Shown piece by piece: positions 1-9,984 of a DNA stretch of 64,000 nt. Each line of letters begins with the position of its first letter. Position 1 is the stretch's first letter. Location of the stretch: positions 51,808,761-51,872,760 of the forward strand of contig OX365950.1 in the NCBI GenBank assembly GCA_947247005.1, in the 5' to 3' direction. The notes under the pieces are model-generated. The model was given only the letters and a program-made list of their open reading frames with translations. It had not been told where the DNA came from and ran no database searches. This stretch comes from Spisula solida. Its lineage: Eukaryota > Mollusca > Bivalvia > Venerida > Mactridae. A program made the translations under genes and the position numbers.

Positions 1-1040
1 ATCGTCTACTGACATGTTTGCCGATGACACTACGATATCTGCACTTGGGTCATCCATTAATACTGTCTGTCACACTTTACAAACTAGCATTGATACAGTA
101 GATGAATGGTGTCTTAGGAATTCAATGATACCAAATCCTCTAAAGCAATGAGTATCTCACCCTCAAACGCTATCTACACAACATTAAATACAAGCACTAT
201 CCATAACCTGTATTTACAAAACCAGAACATAGCTAGGGGTCCATGTTGACCACAAATTAAGCTGGACCATCCAAGTTGAACATATACTTAAGAAATGCAA
301 TTCTTTGCTGTATCTGCTTTTAAGAATAAAGCAGTATCTTAGTATTCACATGAGAATTTATTTTTTCAATGCTTATATTTTGCCACACCTGGATTATTGC
401 TGCACTATCTGGGGCAATTGCAGTGATGGATTATTAAATAAGTTGCATAAATTCCAGAAAAGAGCAGCTAGAATAATTCTAGACAAGCCTTATGATGCAC
501 CAACTCAAACCTTATTTATTGATCTGAAATGGATGAAAATACAGGACCGTAAAAAAGCGGTGTTTGTCTATAAATCCTTAAATAATTTATTTCCCGAGTA
601 CATGTCCAACCTATTTATTGAAACTAATAATACATCCTTAAGATCTCATTCAAACAATACTCTCTACATTCCAAAACATAGACTAGAATTCTGCAGAAAA
701 TCTCTTGCATACTCTGGTCCAAACGTATGGAGCAAAATACCCCTAAATATACGTCAGTCAAGTTCACTAAAGATCTCCAAAAACACATATCTCACATGGT
801 TTTACGCTGGTGGACAAAATGATATGTCTTTGTGAATATTGTCACATACATTGTAACATATATTATATTTTACGTAGGTTTGGGAATATTGTCACATGTT
901 TGTTAATTACATATGTTTTATAATGCGTTTATTTTCAGGAGTATTATCATAAACTTATGTTTTGTTTGCTTACTATTGTTAACATGTATATATATGTGCT
1001 AATCATCTTTAAATAAAGTCGTTATTATTATTATTATTAG
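1..1040 (+). mobile_element. 3' end of a non-LTR (LINE) retrotransposon
   Basis: The left edge of the window cuts into a LINE. The catalytic FADD box of its reverse transcriptase starts at 14, the thumb/C-terminal region runs to the stop at 835, and an untranslated tail ends in AATAAAG plus a short (TTA)n run at about 1010-1040, as is usual for LINE 3' ends. The copy is 5'-truncated or continues outside the window. It sits in a presumed intron of the minus-strand host gene, in opposite orientation. The clade (CR1/Jockey/I-like) cannot be decided from this fragment. Confidence 0.85.
14..835 (+). pseudogene. LINE reverse transcriptase, C-terminal part, frameshifted
   Basis: Would copy element RNA into DNA at the target site. 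The first stretch (14-152) begins MFADDTTISALGSSINTVCH, the Y/F-x-D-D catalytic box of RT followed by the usual T-I-D-x-V-x-x-W-C helix. The frame is then lost near 150 (the neighbouring frame continues KAMSISPSN) and again near 230. From about 232 it is open to the TGA at 835: LGVHVDHKLSW, then the LINE-typical LPHLDYCCTIWGN and KFQKRAARIIL, and a C-terminal GPNVWSKIP block. The family identification rests on these well-known LINE C-terminal motifs. At least two frameshifts make it non-functional. The ATG at 305 is not a real start; the frame is open upstream of it. Confidence 0.85.
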
Positions 1041-1819
1041 TAGTATGCCTATATTTTATAACACAACAAAGCACACCCCCTACTTATTATTTCGATTCTA
1101 ACATTGCCAATGCTTCACCATTTATAGCACAACAAGACAGGTTGACGTCAAACTTCTTTCTTTCCTAGGAACGGTACCGTCACCGTTACGTCATTTGTCA
1201 TACTATATGACGTCAAACGTGACGTCATCAATCAGCTATATTGTATCGCGGTAATAAAATATGGTACGCAAGAAGCCAAATCTCACGTGCTATGTTAGAA
1301 TATTTTATTCAACTCGTTTAATAAATTTAATATTGAAAGACACTCATGTAATATCCTCTATATCTTATTTAATCCAACGAAACAAAAACAATATGGCGAC
1401 ATCGGAAATGACGTCACATCATTTAACGCTACGTCATCGCACGTTTACGCGACGTCGTCGCACGGCAAAGGGCGCCAACTTGTGAATATGTTGAATTGAA
1501 ATATAAATAGCAAATAAAAGACGAGTTAAAACTGTTATAGCTATGTAAAGGGCATATCTGTGCAACCCATCTCCTAGATCGGAAACACTATTTTCTAAGT
1601 ATGTGTTCGCCTGGTCTCCTATGTGCTGCTGTCTGGTAGCCAGAGGCTAGATCTATATTCTCTGTGGAGCAAACAAATTCCTTATTCACTTTCCCCTTGA
1701 TCAGATTATCCAAAAACCTGATTGGAAATCCCCACTGGATGCAGTGTATTTGTTCATATTAATTGTATTGTTCTGGCTATATAGGTCTATGTTATTAATA
1801 TTAACGAAATAGTCGTTAC
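1041..1819. other. Presumed intron, no gene; CRE-rich patch
   Basis: Downstream of the donor site at 1819 (minus strand) this should be intron of the host gene. A weak acceptor-like site (TTTGCTCCACAGAG, minus strand, near 1665) precedes a short open frame of about 22 codons, but I could not show it is an exon. The only other structure is a cluster of TGACGTCA palindromes, listed separately. Confidence 0.4.
1143..1416. promoter_or_regulatory. Cluster of four TGACGTCA (CRE) palindromes
   Basis: Perfect TGACGTCA at 1143-1150, 1208-1215, 1220-1227 and 1409-1416, plus TACGTCA half-matches near 1187 and 1431. A YY1-like ATATGGCGACATC lies at about 1391, and the CpG density is higher than in the surroundings. 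TGACGTCA is the CREB/ATF binding palindrome. Whether this is a promoter, an enhancer or part of a dispersed repeat cannot be told from one copy. Confidence 0.4.
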
Positions 1820-1948
1820 CTCTGTAATACTCTTCTCTAAGTCGGCAAGTGCTTTATCGTATCGTTTAAACTCGTCTTTACTAAATGCTTGTTCGACACT
1901 TTTATCTCTCGCTGAGGTCACGAACTCGTCTAAGTCAAACATATCACC
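1820..1948 (-). CDS. Host gene, coding exon 2 (unrecognised protein)
   Basis: On the minus strand the motif TGTTGTCTTTTCAG precedes the exon and GTAACG follows it, so both splice sites are present. In phase 0 the 129-nt exon reads 43 codons with no stop: GDMFDLDEFVTSARDKSV, then an E/K-rich segment with EFKRYDKALADLEKSITE at the end. It joins in phase to the start exon at 8088-8038. The composition (D/E/K-rich, heptad-like L/F/A spacing) suggests a helical or coiled-coil segment. No family was recognised. An alternative is that translation starts at the internal ATG (1942), directly after a 5' UTR exon. The codon content and the two correct splice junctions argue for a real exon. Following exons would lie at lower coordinates, partly outside the window. 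Confidence 0.6.
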
Positions 1949-2030
1949 CTGAAAAGACAACACTTAGTTTACATACAAAAGTCTTCGTGCGGGTGCATCT
2001 ACCTTCGCCTTAGCGGCATAGTCATTGCTA

Positions 2031-2290
2031 TATCGCTGGCTTAGAATGAGAAGGTTGTACCAACAAAATTGAAAAATGTGAGGAAACAAGAAAATTAAAA
2101 TCTGTCTGAAAACTACTCTTTATATAACTTATGGAAATAACAAGCTTTATCAACTTCAATGTGGCCAACATGACCAGTTCCGATTTTCATGAAAATAGGT
2201 TCATAAGAAGCGCCCTTGTGATTCCGATTTCAAATAAGCATTGTTCTAATAAGTCGTTATTAGCACTAATCTTGTACTAAGCCAGCGATA
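2031..2290. mobile_element. 260-bp MITE with perfect 13-bp TIRs (short form)
   Basis: TATCGCTGGCTTA at 2031-2043 and its exact reverse complement at 2278-2290. If the outer TA pairs are counted as target duplication, this would be a TA-inserting element. Its right half (about 2150-2290) matches 6041-6170, and its left end matches 4574-4590, which are the ends of a 1.6-kb long form of the same family. There is no coding capacity. It lies in intron 1 of the host gene, about 80 bp upstream of exon 2. Confidence 0.75.
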
Positions 2291-2822
2291 AAATTATGTT
2301 CATTTTTGACGATTGTCTGATATGCATACCTCATATTGTTCTATCGCCCGAAACTTCACTAGTGAAACTATGTGCACACGCTCCTCACAACAAGCGGAGC
2401 TCTTTAGAATTACTTTGAACTTAGTATACTATGCTATAATCATGATTTTAATAACTTATGTTGCGGGTGATGATTAGTAGAACAATAAGCGTAGAATGTA
2501 CCAATGGTGAAAGCTCCAAATGAAATATTAAGACACCAATTTATGATCCTTTTTCTCAGTTTTATTTTAGCAATGCTAATGTTAATTTACGAACTATGTC
2601 CAAACTAAAAAATGTTTAACGGATTGTTTTGATATTTAAAAGACATCTATATGACATTGGTAAATTATATGTACGAAGTATCAAGAAAATTAATTCTTAA
2701 ATTCCTAAGAATGCTTATAGAACATATTATCTTATCGTTTAGAACATCCTCTCGATGTGTACTTTTTACAGTTGTCTCGTTCGATATATAATTTTATCAC
2801 ATAAATACCGTGATATTCCATG
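2291..2822. other. AT-rich intronic stretch, nothing recognised
   Basis: No open frame, splice pair, repeat or RNA gene supported on either strand. Confidence 0.5.
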
Positions 2823-2955
2823 TGAGAACAAATGACGGAACAATGTTCTCCGACACGTGTGACAACAAATACGTGACGTCATCAGATTTTCGGCGCGAAA
2901 ACGTAACGTCGCCGGCTTAAGAAGGTCCGAGCTGCCTTGTGCGCATGCGCGAAAT
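2823..2955. promoter_or_regulatory. CpG-rich promoter-like island (E-box, CRE, NRF1-type site)
   Basis: Within about 100 bp: GACACGTGTG (E-box, 2852-2861), TGACGTCA (2874-2881), an E2F-like TTTCGGCGCGAAAA (about 2887-2900) and GCGCATGCGC (2941-2950), the NRF1 palindrome core. It is CpG-rich in an otherwise CpG-poor neighbourhood. It lies in the intron between the two host-gene exons, so it could be an alternative TATA-less promoter for the minus-strand gene, starting at exon 2 with ATG 1942, or a promoter of an unseen transcript. A repeat origin is possible. Confidence 0.4.
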
Positions 2956-3879
2956 TTCAAAACCGTATAAGTTAAGAACACACATGAATTTTAATTTCAA
3001 TAATCGCATATGAATGTTGATTAATGACAATAAACATAATACTATTGCAAAAAATAGATATGTTTTAACTTTTTATTTTTTGCATGCATGAAAAGTGGGT
3101 GGGGAACGGCAAACTTGTGAATAATATGGATTCACGACAAGTCCCTGCAAATATTATGCTTATATATAATATGTAGTGCATGGTTTAGTTATATAAAGTA
3201 GCCACACTTTGAAGTATTTTTAATAAAATTTTATTTCATTACAATATGCCAATTAGGTTAATTTTATGCAAATTTATTCATAATAAGTACTTTTTGAAAA
3301 GCTGCCAAAAAGGCTGGTGACCCCTATTTTTTATTTGACTAAACTGGTGTTTTATTTAATACTCAACTTATTGCCAATTATAAATTATTTTCGATCGTTA
3401 GATATTTGTTGACGTTCATTTGAAAATTACACTTTTTGCACTTTTTTTTGCAAGTAGGTGAGGTAACTATTTATAATGTTCAAATACTGAATTTGTTCAC
3501 CAGGCAGCCGGAATTGTGACTAATGTCAAAAGGAATGACAATTGAACACATAACATATCATGCATTGCTTAAAAGTGGTTTCATATAGTAAACATCTTAA
3601 AAAGAACATAATGATGCCATAAATGCAGGAAATAGATAAAATGAACAAATTACAATGGTAGGTCATTAGAAAGCCATGTATGTCAAAAACGAGCCTGGTG
3701 ACATATCATTTGTATGATTTCAATGTTGTTCTAGAAAATTGTTCTGTCATTTTAAGATGTTTCAAGGAAAATTCGATCGTTAGATCAAAGGTGCGCGTAC
3801 CTCTCTTAATACATTCTCATTGACATTATTGAAAGTAAATACATGTACGTGTAATTATGAAAATGTTCTTTATCACAGC
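2956..3879. other. AT-rich intronic stretch, nothing recognised
   Basis: No gene or clear repeat boundary found. The right edge is the start of an inverted-repeat arm. Confidence 0.5.
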
Positions 3880-4400
3880 GTATAAACGACTGTATGTCAA
3901 ACTAGGATGTCGTGATTTGATTTAAATGATTGGAGTAAAAAACACAACAAAGTTAGTAGAATAATGTAAAATACTTAGGTTATATACAAAAACATAATGA
4001 CAAGTTGTACATATTTATTATTACGATTAACTTTCCTAGCGTTCGCATACACTTTATTGCCAAACGTTTGCCCATATTATCTAAAATCAATGAACATCGT
4101 TTGATTTTTGTGAGAAAAACATACACCGACTACTTTTACACTTCACTTATATCATGATCGGGCACATTTCAGTTTAATAATTGTACACATTATAACAGAT
4201 ATAACATTAACACATAATTTGCGTGTTTTCAAATATTTTCAAACTGTGTTTTTACTGAGATAGAGGCCAAAAGTGATATAGCTATGTAGTCTCCTTACTG
4301 TATGTTTACTGATAATTTAGAAAAAATGATTTGTATGTTAATTGTGATAGAGACGTATGTTTATTGTTTAAAATGAAGTGATTTGCGTTGTTTCTTAGGA
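3880..4400 (+). repeat. Left arm of a 0.4-0.5-kb inverted repeat
   Basis: Reverse complement aligns with 7030-7540. The match is clearest at the outer end (CATACAGTCGTTTATACGCTGTG at the right arm's outer edge), through the block with CAAAACATAATGACAAGTTG and the TTTTCAAATATTTTCAAACTGTGTTTTTA block, and decays towards the inner end near 4400. The arms enclose the 1.6-kb TIR element and its satellite array. No target duplication was identified. It may be the TIR pair of a larger foldback element or an old inverted duplication. Confidence 0.65.
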
Positions 4401-4654
4401 CTCTTCAGTGTGTTTCAGTAAATTATTTGGTCAAATACTTCCTAAATATTGTACCTAATCATTTTCAAAACGAAATTTTATTTATGTATCGATTGTGAAA
4501 CCGTAAACAACACACCCAAGATTACTTTTTCGTGAGCCGTGTTATGAAACAACCTTGATGTGCCAATTATCCATATCTATGGCTTAGAATAATATTTATT
4601 TTATAGAGGTCGTAACTACAACAAGAGGGCCCAAAGGGCCCTAGGTCGCTCACC

Positions 4655-5905
4655 TGTCGAACTTGACCTAGATTTTGTTGAGATGAGCATTGTGTCTAAG
4701 TTTCATACAGATAAGGCTAATATTGTGACCTCTTGTGACTACAAAAGGTTTTTGTATGATTTCACCTAATGACCTAGTTTTTGATCTGGATGACCCAATA
4801 TCAAGCTTGACCTAGATTTTGTCGTGATGATCGTTGTGACTTAAATTCATAAAGATCAGGCCAAAACTGTGACCTCTAGTGACTACACAAAGTTTTTCTA
4901 TTATTTTCCCTTGTGACCTAGTTTTTGACAACGGATGACCGAATATCGAACTTGACCTAGGTTTTGGTGAAATGATCATTGTGACCGATTTTCATAAAGA
5001 TTAGACCAAAATTGTGACCTCTAGTGACTACACAAGGTTTTTCTATGATTTGACCTTGTGACCTAGTTTTTGATTCCGGATGACCCAATATCGAACTTGA
5101 CCTCGATTTTGTTGAGATGATCATTGTGACTAAGTTTCATAAAGATTAAGTCAAAATTGTGACCTGTAGTGACTACACAAGGTTTTTCTATGACTTGACC
5201 TTGAGACCTAGTTTTTTACCCTGGAGGACCCAATATCGAACTTGACCTAGATTTTGATTAGATGATCATTGTGACCAAGTTTCATAAATCTTAAGTCAAA
5301 ATTGTGACCTGTAGTGACTACACAAGTTTTTTCTATGATTTGACCTTGTGACCTAGTTTTTTACCCCAGATGACCCAATTTTGAACTTGACCTAGATTTT
5401 GTTGGGATAATCATTGTGACCTAGTTTTATAAAGACTTAGTCAAAATTGTGACCTCTGGTGACTACACAAGGTTTTTCTATGATTTGACCTTTTGACCTA
5501 GTTTTTGACCCCAGATGACCCAATATTGAACTTGACCTAGATTTTGTTGGGATAATCATTGTGACCAAGTTTCATAAAGATTAAGTCATAATTGTGACCT
5601 GTAGTGACTACACAAGGTTTTTCTATGATTTGACTTGTGACCTAGTTTTTGACCCCGAATGACCCAATATCGAACTTGACCTAGATTTTGTTTTGATGAT
5701 CATTGTGACCAAGTTTCATTAAGATTAAGTCAAAATTGTGACCTGTAGTGACTACACAAGTTTTTTCTATGATTTGACCTTGTGACCTAGTTTTTGACCC
5801 CAGATGACCCAATATCGAACTTGGCCTAGATTTTGTTGACATGATCATTGTGACCAAGTTTCATGAAGATTAGGTTAAAATTGTGACCTCTAGTGTCTAC
5901 ACAAG
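4655..5905 (+). repeat. ~145-bp satellite array, about 8.5 units
   Basis: Head-to-tail units of about 145 bp, each with GAACTTGACCTAGATTTTG, ATGATCATTGTGACC, AAATTGTGACCT, GTGACTACACAAGG and TTGACCTTGTGACCTAG. Units differ by substitutions and 1-3-bp indels. Each unit carries several TGACCT half-sites; TGACCTTGTGACCT is a direct repeat with 2-bp spacing (DR2). A degraded relative lies at 61600-62400. There is no protein frame across units. Confidence 0.9.
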
Positions 5906-5914
5906 CCAATTGTT

Positions 5915-5968
5915 GACGGACGGACGGACGGACGACGGACGGACGGACAGACGACGGACGACGGACGA
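5915..5968 (+). repeat. (GACGGACG)n microsatellite tail
   Basis: Runs of GACG/GGACGGAC directly after the last satellite unit and before AGTGATCACAAAAGCTCAC. The same tail type occurs at three other loci in the window. Confidence 0.85.
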
Positions 5969-6170
5969 AGAGTGATCACAAAAGCTCACTCTGTCACTTT
6001 GTGACAGGTGAGCTAAAACCCCATTCTGAGAAAAAGTATTTTTAACTTCGGTCTGGTCAACATGACCAGTACCAAGTTTCACAAAAATAGGTTCATAAGA
6101 TGCACCATGTGGTGCTGATTTCGAATGAGCAAGGGTCTTATAAGGTTGTTATTGTTGTAAGCCGGCGATA

Positions 6171-7029
6171 TTTTCTTCTCTATTAACATTTATTTAAGTA
6201 ATCGTTTACGCTGTGAGAATTTGATGGCATTGACCTGTATCGGTTTTGTGTGTAATGTATATGGTATTCCTCCATAATATCTGTCCCAATTACAACCGAA
6301 TGTCATGACTTAATGCTTGATCACACCTGACAATTGCATATACCAAAGGAAAGCTTACATTTCAAAGTTTTATTGAATATATAGCATGACTATGTTACTT
6401 TAAATGCAACCAAGGAATTAAGATTCCTGAAAATTATTTTTTTTCTCGATAAATGTCAAAGTGACGTCAATATTGAATTTGTTTTCCATGTTCAATTATA
6501 TAGCTCGTAATGTATTGCAGTTTTAAAGTGTTTAGAAACAAAAAAATATATCGATTGGAAAGTTTTATCCATTTGTGATAACCTAAAACCTACGAGAGCT
6601 GCAGTTGCTTTGGTTACCAGTTGCTAGGCGACGAAATTTTAACACAAACCATAGTTTCTGGTTTTTTACCAAGTAAACAGGCGGCTGGTTTTGAATTGTT
6701 TTCTTTCTAAATTATTCTTTTAAATCCATCCATTGCTTAAGGTGGTTAAGTGTAGACTCTATGCTTCTTCTGGTGAATGTAATACGATCATTTGAAAAGT
6801 CATATAAGCGAGAACGTTATGTTTATGTCAGGTTCTGTCGTTGCCTAGAAACGGGTAACCATAGTACACGTTTTGTTTCAGAATTGTAATGCAAAATTTT
6901 GATTTTCGAATTGAGCTTTTCATGGGCTTCAGTGTAATGTATAATGCAGGTACCGAACTCTTCTGGTGAAAATGTGCAGTAAAAGCACTTGCATTCGTGC
7001 GTTGTACCTGAAAGTTTGACTCAAATCGC
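6171..7029. other. Intronic stretch; a TIR-like fragment at 6270
   Basis: CATAATATCTGTCCCA at about 6275 matches the TIR of the 36462-37090 element, so an old fragment of that family is probably present. Nothing else recognised. Confidence 0.4.
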
Positions 7030-7540
7030 GATAAAAAATTGCAATAAGTCGTACACATTAAATTTTAATAATCGCAATAAACATACATAATCAATGCAGT
7101 AAACATACAGTAGCGGCACAAAATAGCCGGTTTGTTTTTCACCTCTATCGCAATAAAAACACAGTTTGAAAATATTTGAAAACATGCAAATTATATGTTA
7201 ATGTGATATATGTTATAATATGTACAATTATTGAAACAAAACGTGCCCAATCACCATGTAAATGGTGTTTAAAAGTAGCCAGTGTACATTTTTCTCCCAA
7301 AAAGTCAAACGATGTTCAATGATTTTATGTAACATGAGCAAACATTTCGGAATGAAGTGTATGCAAACAGTAGGAACGTTAATCGTTATAATAAATATGT
7401 ACAACTTGTCATTATGTTTTCGTATATAAGCTTTGTATTTCAAATTATTCAACCAATCTTGTTGTGTTTTTTACTCCAACCATTTAAATCCAATAACAAC
7501 ATCCTACTTTACATACAGTCGTTTATACGCTGTGTTTATT
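7030..7540 (-). repeat. Right arm of the 0.4-0.5-kb inverted repeat
   Basis: Reverse complement of 3880-4400, diverged by roughly a fifth by eye, with small indels. Outer boundary near ACGCTGTG at 7535, beyond which similarity stops. Confidence 0.65.
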
Positions 7541-8030
7541 ATACGTGTATAGTTAGATCTATTGCGTAATAACAATAGTACAGTTTATTAAAATAATACA
7601 GAGGTTGCGAAAGGAACGTGCACGCGTACTTGTACTCGTAGCTAACCGTACATATATACACGTACAGGTTGCAATTTAAATTTGATTGCGAAACAAAACG
7701 GGTGCTTGAAAAATCACTTGACAGTTTGAACATGATTTTTTCGTGAGTCGATATTGAATGCTTCTTAAACTCAATGAGTCCACGGGCAATATAATATTGT
7801 GTTTCCCGTATATACGCTTACCAGTATGACATAATACACATTTCATTATCGTCTGTCACACGTCTGAACAAAAATGAATATCGAAAAAGTATTTGATTTT
7901 AACTTTTATTTGTAAACAAAGGCTAGTGTAATCTCCGGCAAACTATACCTGGGTGACGAAATACTGAAAAATACTATTTATGTAGACGTACACGTTACAC
8001 GTTAGTTTTCGCAACACCCCTATAAAATAT
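7541..8030. other. 5' part of intron 1, nothing recognised
   Basis: No open frame or repeat boundary supported. Confidence 0.45.
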
Positions 8031-8037
8031 CACTTAC

Positions 8038-8088
8038 CGGACTTCGCCCACCAGTCTCCACTTTACGTCGAGCACCGTAATTGCTCAT
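8038..8088 (-). CDS. Host gene, start exon (coding part)
   Basis: On the minus strand, CCTCCAGAG precedes ATG at 8088. The frame reads MSNYGARRKVETGGRSP (17 codons) and ends exactly at a consensus donor, CCG|GTAAGTG (intron begins at 8037). The phase is 0, and the exon at 1948-1820 continues in the same phase, giving a 60-residue N-terminus. The N-terminal 17 residues are basic and Gly/Ser-rich, probably disordered; the following segment is helical and acidic. The 5' UTR begins upstream, either at a TSS near 8110-8150 or at an acceptor-like AG at 8115-8114. No family was recognised. An X-box-like site in the promoter would fit a ciliary gene but is weak evidence. Confidence 0.6.
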
Positions 8089-8115
8089 CTCTGGAGGTAA
8101 ACTATTGTTTTGCCT

Positions 8116-8134
8116 ATAATAATAATAATAATAA
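8116..8134 (+). repeat. (TAA)6 microsatellite in the 5' UTR/promoter
   Basis: TAATAATAATAATAATAA immediately upstream (in the minus sense) of the start exon. On the minus strand it ends in TTATAG, which could act as a splice acceptor. Confidence 0.85.
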
Positions 8135-8169
8135 ATTTTTTATTCATTGTGGATTACATTTCTGCTAAA

Positions 8170-8212
8170 ACTGCACGTGTGCAATATACTTCCGGTTTGT
8201 TGCTAAGGACAC
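8170..8212 (-). promoter_or_regulatory. Probable promoter of the minus-strand host gene
   Basis: Three sites lie within 45 bp, 80-125 bp upstream of the ATG: CACGTG (8174-8179, E-box), ACTTCCGGT (8188-8196; ACCGGAAGT on the minus strand, a full ETS/GABP site) and GTTGCTAAGGACAC (8199-8212, similar to the RFX X-box). No TATA box at the expected place. The layout is typical of TATA-less metazoan promoters. Function is inferred from motifs alone. Confidence 0.5.
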
Positions 8213-9129
8213 TTATTAAAACAAAATAGTAAATTACAACCGCTCCTTGTAAAATACATCTTTTCATGATTCATTTTGAAATATGTACGCTCATAATAAA
8301 CGATTGCGTCAATGGTTAGGAATGGTATTTTACTTTTTGGTTTATCGAAACGACAATTGGAATTAAATGACCATATAATTTTTCTACTTTCTGTTTCGAA
8401 TATTCTGGTTATTATCGTAGTTTTCCGATTCCATGTTGTATAGTTATATATAGTCGTTATTAAAATCATTATTTCTATTCTAAAAAAGTGATTCGTCAAT
8501 CAAAATAAACAAAACATACCTGTGAATATTTCTTTACTATTCCTCCATGTTAAACTTAAAAATCAGTAATGATTGGAATAGTAATACACACCGCGTTCCA
8601 CGTATTACGGAAACCAGGAAGTTTATTGTACATACACTACCAATCAATAACGTAAATTTTTATTGCTTATCTGAACACGTTTATACCCGGAGAGTGGATA
8701 AACGGAAGGGGTACATAAATCGTTTAAATTATTTTAGGTAAAATGATTTAAATACAGTCATAAACGCGAACACTTTCAGCTTTGCTCTAAAACTACATTG
8801 CAACTAAAAACATGTAACTCAAAATTTTGTACATGTCCCCGATCACAAGGATAAAGTTTGATACAGGATTTGCTATGTACCTTTATTAGCTAAAACAGTA
8901 TTAACACTGTTAATTGAACAAATGCTCCAACTAGAATAGCTTAAATTTCTTCTTAAAGTTTTGTTTTGAAATGTGAATTACGATTTGTTGAAGGTTATAG
9001 TGTACGTCCTTATCAACCACACCTGGTTTGTGTAGTTCATACAACCATGTAATAAGATAAATATTGAATTTATTTCAAAAAAATAATTTGTCTGCAGTCC
9101 ATCAAACAAATTGAACAAATGATTTCCGT
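8213..9129. other. Intergenic, nothing recognised
   Basis: Short open frames only. No plus-strand first exon was found to pair divergently with the promoter. Confidence 0.5.
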
Positions 9130-9237
9130 TCAATAACCCAAGCACGCTTTGTGATAGGATCTTTAAACTTTACACGGAGGTTGGGTCATCAACAGTAAAT
9201 GACCCCTATTGATTTGGAGGTCAGTAGGTCAAGGTCA
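9130..9237 (+). repeat. Dispersed repeat with AGGTCAAGGTCA
   Basis: A block with ACGCTTTGTGATAGGATCTT, GACCCCTATTGATTTGGAGG and AGGTCAAGGTCA (9226-9237). A second, diverged copy is at 9985-10103. From general familiarity, blocks of this form are very common in bivalve genomes. Confidence 0.65.
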
Positions 9238-9399
9238 ATGTGATATTTACTATTTCTTACTATAATCACGTTTGGGCTTGTTTCAACAGATTATGGCCCC
9301 TTGTTAACTTATCTAGTAATAATGGACAAGGCGTACACTGTGGCATACGCGTTTATTGAATGCAGTCTTGTTTTATTGCTGTTATATTCATGTACAGGA

Positions 9400-9730
9400 C
9401 ACTTTGTTCAACATGTTGATGTTGTCAGTAAGTGTTTATTCCGTACTTTTAGTAAATTAGGGAAATTAACAGAATGGCCCTTGAGAGTTAACATCTAGTG
9501 AAACTTTTTGTATCAATAAATAAGTACATGTATAAATATCTTGATGAAAGTTGCTAGATTCCTGTTCAGGAAATTTTGAATCAAATTTTGATGTTGTCAG
9601 TAAGTTGGATAGTGATCCAGGAAAATTAACAATATGACAATTTAACGCCAAGTATAACCAGTATCAGTAAAATAAATCAGTAAATTTCGATGACAGGAAA
9701 TTTTGTACGACATTTTGATCCTGTCGATCA
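9400..9730 (+). repeat. Diverged direct repeats (about three units)
   Basis: GATGTTGTCAGTAAGT occurs at about 9418 and 9590 with shared downstream AAATTAACA; a weaker third unit, with GATCCTGTCGATCAGT, is near 9716. Spacing is irregular, and this may be part of the flanking dispersed repeat. Confidence 0.4.
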
Positions 9731-9984
9731 GTATTAAAATTGTAGATGTACATTTAAATGTTTAAGAAAAAATTACAGAATGATAATTGTGTTTCCACAT
9801 CCAGAAAAGTCCCTCATATTGAAAAGCTGTCAGTGCTACCTGTAATATAAATATAAATAAACAATATAAATATAAAAAATTATTTGAAATATATTTGAAA
9901 TTCATTTTGTAGCTTTTCTTGAGACTCATATTTTGTATGCCCCCTTTGAAGACGATGGGATATATTGTTGTGTCAATGTCGTTA

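Larger units (their letters stand above)
4574..6170. mobile_element. 1.6-kb long-form TIR element carrying a 145-bp satellite array
   Basis: Left end TATCTATGGCTTA (4574-4586, 11/13 to the 2031 MITE end), right end TAAGCCGGCGATA (12/13). The stretch 6041-6170 aligns with the right half of the 260-bp MITE. Between the ends lies a unit that starts with a GGGCCC-AAA-GGGCCC hairpin (about 4627-4641) and GCTCACCTGTC, contains the 145-bp array and a GGACG microsatellite, and closes with GACAGGTGAGC (about 6003-6013), an inverted copy of the opening motif. The tandem core with hairpin ends resembles the non-autonomous pearl-type elements known from oysters; that likeness is inference. No coding capacity. 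Confidence 0.65.

Noticed and set aside
1261..1485. 74-codon plus frame in the CRE-rich patch
   Set aside because: Basic, low-complexity C-terminus from CpG-rich DNA; no splice, promoter or homology support.
1600..1665. Third host exon (minus strand, after CTCCACAGAG)
   Set aside because: The acceptor is plausible but the frame compatible with exon 2 needs the second AG and stops after about 22 codons; not enough evidence.
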